DNA from: DATEEG01 sp035525055 | GTDB lineage: Bacteria > Actinomycetota > Acidimicrobiia > Spongiisociales > ZC4RG35 | Length of the DNA stretch: 44,728 nucleotides | NCBI GenBank assembly: GCA_035525055.1 | Contig: DATLEZ010000094.1 | Location: 1-44,728, forward strand | Direction of reading: 5' to 3' | In this document: positions 24,203-31,384 of the stretch, in pieces | Numbering within the stretch: the stretch's first letter is position 1 | Layout: each line of letters begins with the position of its first letter | Notes under the pieces: model-generated | What the model saw: only the letters and a program-made list of their open reading frames with translations | Database searches by the model: none | Told to the model about the DNA's origin: nothing | Position numbers and translations under genes: made by a program

Positions 24203-25294
24203 TCACCGGCCGAATGCGCCTGCGTGGTCGAATACCACCCGTCCAGCTCGCATCGCCGCCGCTGGTCGCTGCAGTTCCGTCACGTCGATATTCGGGTCGC
24301 CACCGAAAAGGACCACGTCTGCGCTGGCACCAGGCGCGAGAAAGGGGATTCCGAGATAGCGGTAGGCCGAGTCGCTGGCCGCGGCGACCGCAGCCGGGTC
24401 CGAGAGGCCGTACGACTTCAACAGGATGGCCTCCCGAGCGACCTCGCCATGTCCGAGGCCGAGATCGGTCCCCGCCAGAACCGCCACGCCGGCTTCGGCT
24501 GCCGCAACCAGCATGCGACCGACGTTCTCCAGGCCCTCGCGCAGGACCCGGGCTCCGCTCGATCCCCACCCGAGCATCTTCCTGACATCGCGAACGTTGC
24601 CGATGGTTGGAACCCAGGCGCCACCGCGGCCCCCGAGCAAGGCGATGTCGTCGACAGTGAGATAGAGACCGTGCTCGATCGAATCGACCCCGGCCCGCAC
24701 CGCCTGGCCTGGCGTCTGCGGTGCCATCGTGTGGATTGCCACTCTCGCCCCGGCCCGATGAGCGATTTCGCAGGCCCTCGTCAGGGCCTCTTCCCCGAAG
24801 CTGATCACGGGACCCTTCCCCTTCTGCGGCCAGTCCCCGATCAGCTTGATCCATCCACCGGTAGTCGTCGCAGAGGCGATTGCCGCCGACAACCCGGCGT
24901 CGTCGGTCTCGACAGCGAAGCCCTCGAAGTAGCCATACGGTCCGGTGATGATGCGTCCGGCCGCCTGGAGGTGGGGCCGGGTCGGCGGGGGTTCCTCGAG
25001 AAGCCTGAGAACGACCTCGTCACGCCAGCCCTTGTCCAAGACCAGAAAGACGCCATGCCTGAGATGGGCAAAAGCCCGGCGTCGGATCCCTTCCATATCG
25101 CCGGTCCGCTGGACCTGACTCAAGGCGTCCACGGCCAGGTGGGCGTGGCAATCAGCCAGACCGCCCAGGGCGAAGAACTTTGTCAGGTCGACTTCGATGC
25201 CGGTTTCGGCAGGTGCGGTGAACCGATCTTTCTCCACCTGGAGGCTGAGCGGGACCCCATCGGAGCCGGAGATTGTCAGAACCGAACCGTGCAC
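24203..25294 (-). CDS. Amidohydrolase-family metal-dependent hydrolase
   Basis: A 363-residue cytosolic amidohydrolase-superfamily enzyme with a metal-binding TIM barrel. It shows the HxH motif ADCHAHL (His50, His52), WIKLIGDW with a possible bridging Lys, AIHTMAPQ, SIEHGLYL and AGTDLGLGHGEVAREA (metal Asp). The C-terminal ADVVLFGGDPNIDVTELQRPAAAMRAGRVVFD is the usual small beta domain. The family covers imidazolonepropionase-like and prolidase-like enzymes; the substrate cannot be assigned. It is divergent from the first S41 protease gene with about 50 bp between the chosen starts. Confidence 0.85.
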   Translation of the reverse strand: MHGSVLTISGSDGVPLSLQVEKDRFTAPAETGIEVDLTKFFALGGLADCHAHLAVDALSQVQRTGDMEGIRRRAFAHLRHGVFLVLDKGWRDEVVLRLLEEPPPTRPHLQAAGRIITGPYGYFEGFAVETDDAGLSAAIASATTTGGWIKLIGDWPQKGKGPVISFGEEALTRACEIAHRAGARVAIHTMAPQTPGQAVRAGVDSIEHGLYLTVDDIALLGGRGGAWVPTIGNVRDVRKMLGWGSSGARVLREGLENVGRMLVAAAEAGVAVLAGTDLGLGHGEVAREAILLKSYGLSDPAAVAAASDSAYRYLGIPFLAPGASADVVLFGGDPNIDVTELQRPAAAMRAGRVVFDHAGAFGR

Positions 25295-25347
25295 GGCTCC
25301 AGAAGGTAGCGATCAATGTCTGGTCTGTATGTGACGAAGATCAGCGG

Positions 25348-26736
25348 GTGACTATTCGGCACCGCGCCAGCCTCTGTGCCCTCGTTCTCCTGACGGCCGG
25401 GCTGACTTCGTGCGGATCGGCGTCGACGACGACTCTTATCTCGACGGTTCCCACCGTCGCGACCACAACGACAACCACCCCGACCCGGGATGTGGAAGTG
25501 ACGATGGCCGGATGCTCGGCTCCACCGGTGACATTCGCCCTGCTGTGTGAGGTGGTCGACTTGGTGCGTTCATATCACGTCGAGCCGCCCCCTGACTTGA
25601 CGCTGGCGATAGCGGCGACAGCCGGGATTCGTGACTTCTCTTCGACCGAAACCGAGCCTCTGCCCCGGGGGATCACCTGTGCCGTGCCCGGTCCCGACTT
25701 CGCTTCGTTCTGTCAGGAGGTCGAGGAGAGAATGGAAACCGATCTGACGCCTCTGAAGCCCATGGTCGAATCGGCGGTTGCTTCGATGCTTGTCGACACG
25801 GTCGACCCATACACGATGTACATCCCACCGGAGTTGAGTGGGGCGGTAGGTGAAGACGGGATCATTCCCGGTTTGAGCATGGTCACCGGCGCCCTGAACG
25901 CGGTGGGATCTCCCTGCGTTCGGATCGAGGCCGCCTGTCCGCTCCAGGTTGTCACTGTGCTCGGGGACGGACCGGCCGATGCGGCCGGGTTGCTCAAGGG
26001 AGACGTCATAGAAGCGGTCGACGGAGAGGAGCTCATTGGCCGAACAGTCATCGAGGTGGCGGGGATGATGTCCGGCGAGTCGGGAACGGAGTTGAAGCTG
26101 GACATCAACAGGCGCGGAACCCGGATGACCGTTCAACTGGTGAGGGCCGATGTCACCGCGCTTCCGATCAGCATCGAGATGGTCGGCACGACAGGATACG
26201 TCCGGCTGCCAGAGTTCGGCCTCGATGCTCATTGGTACTTTCACTTCGCGCTCGAATCTTTGATCGACGCCGGGGCAAGGCGGCTGGTCCTCGACCTGCG
26301 CGACAACCCTGGCGGGTTTCTCTTCTCGGTTTCGATCATTGGGTCCGAGTTCTTCTCCACCGGTATCCTCTACCGGACCGCAGGGCCCCACGAGAGCCTC
26401 GAGTATCCAGCGGTAGAAGGCGGGATCGCCCACTCGATCCCTGTCATCACCCTCGTCAACGGTTCCAGCGCCTCGGCGGCCGAGATCCTGGCCGCGGTCC
26501 TCCAGGAGAGGAACCGATCGGTTGTTGTGGGGGCGCCCACCTTTGGAAAGAACCTGGTGCAGACGCCCTTTGAGCTTCACAACGGGGGATTTCTTCGGGT
26601 CACCACAGCTTTCTGGACCACGCCGGACGGCGCCTCTGTGGCCGCAACCGGGGTCGTACCCGATGTTCTCCTCGAACTTGGACCCGATCTGACAGTGCCG
26701 GAAATAGTTGATCTGGCCGTTGCGGCGGCAGGTTGA
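25348..26736 (+). CDS. S41 (C-terminal processing) protease lipoprotein, first copy
   Basis: A 462-residue extracellular serine protease. It has a signal peptide with lipobox LTSC (Cys22), a Thr-rich spacer, a helical N-terminal region and a PDZ domain (about 205-270; GPADAAGLLKGDVIEAVDGEEL). The S41 core has LRDNPGGFL, SSASAAE (catalytic Ser376) and FGKNLVQ (Lys401). The Ser-Lys spacing of 25 fits the family dyad. GTG 25348 is chosen since the frame extends upstream to 25273 but the signal peptide begins here. A second S41 gene follows after 28 bp. Confidence 0.9.
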   Translation: MTIRHRASLCALVLLTAGLTSCGSASTTTLISTVPTVATTTTTTPTRDVEVTMAGCSAPPVTFALLCEVVDLVRSYHVEPPPDLTLAIAATAGIRDFSSTETEPLPRGITCAVPGPDFASFCQEVEERMETDLTPLKPMVESAVASMLVDTVDPYTMYIPPELSGAVGEDGIIPGLSMVTGALNAVGSPCVRIEAACPLQVVTVLGDGPADAAGLLKGDVIEAVDGEELIGRTVIEVAGMMSGESGTELKLDINRRGTRMTVQLVRADVTALPISIEMVGTTGYVRLPEFGLDAHWYFHFALESLIDAGARRLVLDLRDNPGGFLFSVSIIGSEFFSTGILYRTAGPHESLEYPAVEGGIAHSIPVITLVNGSSASAAEILAAVLQERNRSVVVGAPTFGKNLVQTPFELHNGGFLRVTTAFWTTPDGASVAATGVVPDVLLELGPDLTVPEIVDLAVAAAG

Positions 26737-26764
26737 TCGCGGATTTATCAGGCGGCGCTTGAAT

Positions 26765-28219
26765 ATGTGTGTGCCCGAGCCACGGAACCTCCGGCGATGG
26801 CCGCTCATTGCCCTGATCCCGCTGGTAGCGGTCGCGTGCTCCAACGCGCCGGCGCCCTCCACCACTGCCGCTCCCGCTACTAGCACTGCGGCGGTCACGA
26901 CATCGGCGGTGCCTTCGACGTCTACCCCTGTTGGCGAAGTAACGACCACGTCTCCGGTGACAGCGATCCCCGTGGAGTCCGTCGAGTGCGACGGCCGTGA
27001 CGGTGGCCTGCTCTGCGAGGGGTACTCATTGATCCAGCGTTATTACGTCGATCCGGTCGCCGACTCGATCCTGGCGGGAGCGGCCGCAACAGGCGTCGAG
27101 GACCTGGCCACCTCAGGATCCGACTCGGTGTCTTGCGCGATTCCCAATCAGTCGTTCCAATTGGTATGTGATGCCATGGCCTTCGAGGGTGCCTCGACTG
27201 AGACCGCCGCCGAAGCCGCTTTGGCGGGAATGGTGACGGCCCTCGACCCCAACAGTGCCTACCTCGACCCGAGGGAGCTGCAGTTGCTCGAGGAAGACCA
27301 GACCGGTGAGGTCGAAGGGATCGGGGCGCTGGTCGCTAGCGAGGACTTGAGCGCCGCCGACCCCGAGTCGACACCTTGTGGGGTCATATCGGCGACGTGC
27401 CAATTGGTCGTGATCTCGACATTTGCCGATGGCCCGGCCGATCTAGCGGGAATCGAACCCGGCGATATCTTCGTAGCCGTTGACTCGGAGTCCATCGAGG
27501 GTTGGAGCATCGACGAGGTGACGGCGACGGTCCGGGGAGCGGCAGGGACCGATGTCACCATCACCTTTCAGCGCGGCGCCGTCCAAGTAGACATCACGGT
27601 GACCCGGGCGGCGTTGGTCATCCCCGTTGTCGAGAGCGAGGTAGTGGGAGGGGTGGGCTACCTCAAGCTCAACCTGTTTACCGAGACGTCCGATCGACAA
27701 CTCCACACCGCGCTGCTCGAGTTGCTCGACAGCGGGATCGCCCGACTGGTACTTGACTTGCGGGACAACCCCGGAGGAGCGCTCGACGCCACTGTCAATA
27801 TCGCCAGCGAGTTTCTCAGCGGCGGCGTCGTGGTTCGGACCCAGGCTCCCGACGAAGACACCGACTACCCGGTCGAGTTCGGTGGGATAGCCACCGATTC
27901 GGGTCTCGAGATTGCTGTCCTGGTCAACCGCGGAAGCGCCAGCGCCTCGGAGGTGCTATCGGCAGCCCTCCAGGAGAGAGAGCGAGCGCTAATCATCGGC
28001 GAGAACACCTTCGGCAAGAACACGGTCCAGCAACGATTCAATCTCTCCAACGGCGGAGCGCTCAAGCTCACCGTTGCGAGATGGGTGACAGCCGATGGAG
28101 CCGACTTCGGCGGGGACGGTGTTACCCCCGATATCAGCGCCGAGATCGACTCGGGCCTGACAGTCGGTGAGGTCGTCGCCGAAGTCTCAGCCCTGGCCGG
28201 CTGGCCAGCGGCCGCGTGA
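26765..28219 (+). CDS. S41 (C-terminal processing) protease lipoprotein, second copy
   Basis: A 484-residue paralogue of the preceding protease with the same plan: signal peptide with lipobox AVAC (Cys25), Thr/Ser-rich spacer, N-terminal helical region (LDPNSAYLDPRELQ), PDZ domain (GPADLAGIEPGDIFVAVDSESI) and S41 core with LRDNPGGALDATVNI, GSASASE (catalytic Ser393) and FGKNTVQ (Lys418, spacing 25). Sequence divergence from its neighbour suggests an old tandem duplication and different substrates. ATG 26765 is chosen; the upstream open frame overlaps the first protease gene. Confidence 0.9.
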   Translation: MCVPEPRNLRRWPLIALIPLVAVACSNAPAPSTTAAPATSTAAVTTSAVPSTSTPVGEVTTTSPVTAIPVESVECDGRDGGLLCEGYSLIQRYYVDPVADSILAGAAATGVEDLATSGSDSVSCAIPNQSFQLVCDAMAFEGASTETAAEAALAGMVTALDPNSAYLDPRELQLLEEDQTGEVEGIGALVASEDLSAADPESTPCGVISATCQLVVISTFADGPADLAGIEPGDIFVAVDSESIEGWSIDEVTATVRGAAGTDVTITFQRGAVQVDITVTRAALVIPVVESEVVGGVGYLKLNLFTETSDRQLHTALLELLDSGIARLVLDLRDNPGGALDATVNIASEFLSGGVVVRTQAPDEDTDYPVEFGGIATDSGLEIAVLVNRGSASASEVLSAALQERERALIIGENTFGKNTVQQRFNLSNGGALKLTVARWVTADGADFGGDGVTPDISAEIDSGLTVGEVVAEVSALAGWPAAA

Positions 28220-28232
28220 GGTAGTCCCTCCC

Positions 28233-28263
28233 TTCTGTACCGTCAGTGTCTACAGAAAGGGGG
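28233..28263 (+). promoter_or_regulatory. Hairpin overlapping the ribosome-binding site of the 62-residue gene
   Basis: TTCTGTA (28233-28239) pairs exactly with TACAGAA (28251-28257). The adjacent CCC (28229-28232 region) can pair with the G run at 28259-28263, which is the Shine-Dalgarno sequence of the small downstream gene. It could be a weak terminator of the protease gene or could limit ribosome access. Confidence 0.35.
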
Positions 28264-28267
28264 TCTC

Positions 28268-28456
28268 GTGCCCCAATTCAGGATCCATAGTCCTTCCGAG
28301 CGAGTCGACAAATACGTTGTCGAAGCAGACGACGTTCGCTCCGGAGGAAAAAGCGGCGAGTGGCTCGACTTTGTTGATGTCCGCAGCGGTCTCATTCTCC
28401 GCGTCGCCACCGGCCAGGTCGTCATGGTCGAGCGGGTAGACGGCAAGAAGGGATAA
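28268..28456 (+). CDS. Small protein of unknown function (62 residues)
   Basis: A short soluble protein beginning MPQFRIHSPSERVDKYVVEADDV and ending RVATGQVVMVERVDGKKG. It appears to be a small beta-rich fold with alternating hydrophobics and no signal peptide or membrane helix. Its GTG start is preceded by a strong AAAGGGGG Shine-Dalgarno at good spacing, which supports real translation. I do not recognise the family. It is followed by a heptad-repeat hairpin before the convergent msrA. Confidence 0.6.
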   Translation: MPQFRIHSPSERVDKYVVEADDVRSGGKSGEWLDFVDVRSGLILRVATGQVVMVERVDGKKG

Positions 28457-28463
28457 CCGAAGT

Positions 28464-28523
28464 CGCGATCCGCCAACCATCCGACTGTGCGGATCGCTTC
28501 TGGCGGATCGCGGATAGCGGACT
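28464..28523. repeat. Heptad-repeat inverted repeat (GCGGATC word) between convergent genes
   Basis: CGCGATCCGCCA (28464-28475) pairs exactly with TGGCGGATCGCG (28501-28512), a 12-bp stem. The right side is five consecutive 7-nt words in register: GCGGATC (28489), GCTTCTG (28496), GCGGATC (28503), GCGGATA (28510) and GCGGACT (28517). It lies between the convergent 62-residue gene and msrA and probably acts as a bidirectional terminator. Confidence 0.75.
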
Positions 28524-28538
28524 TAGCCGATCGCGTCC

Positions 28539-29174
28539 TCAGGCCGGACAGCTCACGCCGGTTCCGCCCAGGCCGCAGTAGCCGTTCGGGTTCTTGCCCA
28601 GGTATTGCTGGTGGTAGTCCTCGGCGTAATAGAACGGCCCGGCCTCACGGATCTCGGTAGAGATGTCTCCGAAACCGCTGCGATTCAACTCGGACTGGTA
28701 GCGGGCCTTGCTGGCCAGCGCGGTCTCGAGTTGGGCGGGCGTGTTCGTAAAGATGGCGGACCGGTACTGCGTTCCGACATCGTTGCCCTGCCGCATGCCC
28801 TGGGTGGGGTTGTGACCTTCCCAGAACTTCTTCAGAAGCTCGTCATACGTGACCAGTTTCGGGTCGTAGACCACCAGGACCACCTCGGCATGTCCGGTGC
28901 GGCCGCTGCAGGTCTCTTCATAGGTCGGATTGGGAGTGATGCCGCCTGCGTATCCGGCGGCGGTCGAGTACACGCCGGGGGTCTTCCAAAAGATCCTCTC
29001 GGCTCCCCAGAAACATCCCAGCCCAAACACGGCGGTTTCGAGGCCGGCTGGAAATGGCGGGGCGATCGGATTGCCGTTGACGAAATGGGTCGCCGGCACT
29101 CTCATGGGAGTCTCCCGGCCGGGCAGGGCTGTCTCAGGATCGACCAGGTCGGCGGTTTTGCGGAAAAAGCTCAC
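28539..29174 (-). CDS. msrA: Peptide methionine-(S)-sulfoxide reductase
   Basis: A 211-residue cytosolic repair enzyme that reduces methionine-(S)-sulfoxide in proteins with thioredoxin as electron donor. The catalytic GCFWGAER motif gives Cys54. Family blocks include GYAGGITPNPTYEETCSGRTGHAEVVLVVYDP and QGMRQGNDVGTQYRSAIF. The C-terminal NPNGYCGLGGTGVSCPA holds two cysteines that can act as resolving residues. GTG 29174 is preceded by AAAGGAGAA. The gene is divergent from the metallopeptidase. Confidence 0.95.
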   Translation of the reverse strand: MSFFRKTADLVDPETALPGRETPMRVPATHFVNGNPIAPPFPAGLETAVFGLGCFWGAERIFWKTPGVYSTAAGYAGGITPNPTYEETCSGRTGHAEVVLVVYDPKLVTYDELLKKFWEGHNPTQGMRQGNDVGTQYRSAIFTNTPAQLETALASKARYQSELNRSGFGDISTEIREAGPFYYAEDYHQQYLGKNPNGYCGLGGTGVSCPA

Positions 29175-29265
29175 TCTTCGATTCTCCTTTACTCATGACC
29201 CTCAACAGATGCCCGTCCCCGAACGTTCCCGGTTACGAGACTGATCTCGTGGGTACTATCGACGA

Positions 29266-30168
29266 ATGGTCAAGTTTCGCAAGCCGACCCAGCGGTCGGG
29301 TGACATCATCGACCGCCGGGGGGCTTCCGGCGGCCGTCGGGGAGGCCTGGCCATCGGGGCGGGAGGCGGCGGAATAGCAATAATCATCGCGATCCTCTTT
29401 GCCGTTCTGGGCGGTGGGGGAGGCGGTGGCCTCGAGGACATTCTCAACCAGTTGCAGCCGGCGACAACCGCCGCCACCGAAACCAACCCGCTTGACCCGG
29501 CGACCGATCCCCAGGCGGAAGCGGCAGACTTCATGTCGGTCGTACTCGATGACGTCCAGGCGATGTGGGCCGACATATTTGCCCAGTCCGGGCGCGAGTA
29601 CCAACCTGCCGAACTGGTTCTCTTCACCGGCGCCACAGATTCCGGCTGTGGCGGAGCCGATTCGCGGATGGGTCCCCATTACTGCCCCCTCGACAGCCGC
29701 GTGTACCTCGACCTCGAATTCTTCGAACAGCTTGCCACTCAGTTCGGTGCCACGGGCGACCTCGCTCCTGCCTACGTCCTTGCGCACGAAATCGGCCACC
29801 ATGTCCAGAACGAGCTCGGGACCGACGACCAGGTGCGGCAGATGCAGCAGCAGGACCCCGCCCAGGCGAACGACCTTTCGGTCCGAATGGAACTCCAGGC
29901 AGACTGTTTTGCCGGGGTTTGGTCATCAACCGTGTTTGTTGGTCAACTGGAGACGGGACAGGACCTCGCTCTCGATCCCGGTGAGATCACCGAGGCTTTG
30001 GAGGCCGCGGCAGCGGTCGGAGACGACCGGATCCAGGAGACCATCAACGGTCGGGTCGATCCCGAAACATTCACTCACGGCACCTCTGAGCAGCGCCAAC
30101 GCTGGTTTCAGACGGGCTACGACAGCGGCAATCCCGCCTCCTGCGACACCTTCTCGGGGGCGATCTAG
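29266..30168 (+). CDS. Neutral zinc metallopeptidase (YpfJ family)
   Basis: A 300-residue membrane-anchored protease-like protein. A basic, Gly-rich N-terminus is followed by one transmembrane segment (about 25-45). The zinc motif LAHEIGHHVQN (His174, Glu175, His178) and a downstream MELQADCFAGVW, whose Glu could complete the site, define the putative neutral zinc metallopeptidase family. The N-terminal VKFRKPTQRSGDIIDRRG matches the usual start. Activity and substrate of the family are poorly known. It is probably expressed with the SLT-domain gene 64 bp downstream. Confidence 0.9.
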   Translation: MVKFRKPTQRSGDIIDRRGASGGRRGGLAIGAGGGGIAIIIAILFAVLGGGGGGGLEDILNQLQPATTAATETNPLDPATDPQAEAADFMSVVLDDVQAMWADIFAQSGREYQPAELVLFTGATDSGCGGADSRMGPHYCPLDSRVYLDLEFFEQLATQFGATGDLAPAYVLAHEIGHHVQNELGTDDQVRQMQQQDPAQANDLSVRMELQADCFAGVWSSTVFVGQLETGQDLALDPGEITEALEAAAAVGDDRIQETINGRVDPETFTHGTSEQRQRWFQTGYDSGNPASCDTFSGAI

Positions 30169-30232
30169 GCCCTATCGCAGCCGGTTGGCAGGCCGCCCCC
30201 GACCAGCTGGCGGTTAGCCTTCCCCTGGAGTC

Positions 30233-31345
30233 ATGGGCTTCAATTCCAAGGGCGGCCGCCGAGCTGCGGCTGCTTCCGTCCTCCTCCTGCTAACGCTGGT
30301 GCTGACACCGTTTGTCGCGTACGCCCAGGTTGATCTGGAAGAAGCCGAAGGCGCCAAGGAACAGGCCGACGGCTTTGTCACCGCCGCACTAGCCAACCGA
30401 GCCGAGGTCGAGGCAGAGTTGCTCGCCACTCTCGAGAACTATCAAAACCTTGCATTCCAGCTCTCATCGGTCTCGGCCGACCTCGCACGGCTGTCCGACA
30501 TCGTCGATATGACCGGAGCCGCGTTGGTCGCCGCTCGGCAGTCCGTTGATCGACAGGGTGTCGAAGCCTATATGCAGGCCCTGTCTCTCCCAGGCGGGAT
30601 TGTCTGGAGCTCGACCAGCATCGAGGATGCAATGGTGGCCGATCGAACTCTGGCGATTTTGGCCGGCGTGGACGAGGACGAGGCTGCCGCCCTGGCCGTG
30701 TCGGAGCGGGACCTCCTGGCCCTGGATCAGAAGTACCAGGCGGAGTTTCGGAATGTCGAGTCTCTGGCGATTCAGGTAGAGAACGAGGCCGTCCGGCTTC
30801 AAGAGTTGTTCACTCTGGCCGACCTCACCGTTGCTGCGGCCATCGGTGAGGCATTGGCGGCCGATGCGGCCTACCGCTCGGCCCTCGATGAAGTGGAACA
30901 GGCGAGAGCCGCCGAAGAGGAACTGGAGCGACAGGCCGAGCGAGGCACCACCACGACCGTGACCGCCGTGTCGACGTCGCCAACCGGCATCACCGCCCCG
31001 GTATCGACCACCATTCCGGGGTCGATTTCCCGTCCAATCAAGCCCGCTGTTGAGCAATGGAGACCCCTGGTGGCCTCGTACTTCAGCCCAGGCATGGTCG
31101 ATCAGGCGTTGTCGATCATCCAGTGCGAGAGCCTGGGAGATCCCAACGCCTACAACCCCTATTCGGGAGCCTCGGGCCTGTTCCAGTTCATCCCCGGGAC
31201 CTGGGCGGTCACGTCGGTCAAGGCCGGTTTTGGTGGCTCCAGCGTGTTCGACCCCGAGGCGAACGTCGCGTCGGCGGCCTGGCTCACCTCGTACTACCAG
31301 GGTGCGGGCCTCAACCCGTGGACCCCCTGGCACTGCATTCCCTAG
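30233..31345 (+). CDS. Secreted coiled-coil protein with C-terminal SLT (lysozyme-like) domain
   Basis: A 370-residue secreted protein likely to cut peptidoglycan. It has a signal peptide (about 1-31, ending FVAYAQ), a long Glu/Ala/Leu-rich coiled coil (about 33-230, resembling PcsB/RipA-type regulatory coiled coils), a Thr/Ser-rich linker (about 240-262) and a lysozyme-like domain (about 275-370). The last contains QALSIIQCESLGDPNAYNP, with Glu as candidate catalytic acid, and SGLFQFIPGTW and NPWTPWHC. The coiled coil may respond to a membrane partner, as in FtsEX-controlled hydrolases; that is inference. Confidence 0.85.
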   Translation: MGFNSKGGRRAAAASVLLLLTLVLTPFVAYAQVDLEEAEGAKEQADGFVTAALANRAEVEAELLATLENYQNLAFQLSSVSADLARLSDIVDMTGAALVAARQSVDRQGVEAYMQALSLPGGIVWSSTSIEDAMVADRTLAILAGVDEDEAAALAVSERDLLALDQKYQAEFRNVESLAIQVENEAVRLQELFTLADLTVAAAIGEALAADAAYRSALDEVEQARAAEEELERQAERGTTTTVTAVSTSPTGITAPVSTTIPGSISRPIKPAVEQWRPLVASYFSPGMVDQALSIIQCESLGDPNAYNPYSGASGLFQFIPGTWAVTSVKAGFGGSSVFDPEANVASAAWLTSYYQGAGLNPWTPWHCIP

Positions 31346-31384
31346 AAGTGCCCCAGAATTGAGGGTTGCTGAGTTGAGGCTGGC

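Noticed and set aside
23882..25309. Plus-strand open frame of 475 codons
   Set aside because: Antisense to the SLH-dehydrogenase and amidohydrolase genes, both with clear motifs.
25570..26949. Minus-strand open frame of 459 codons
   Set aside because: Antisense to both S41 protease genes; composition is that of a shadow frame.
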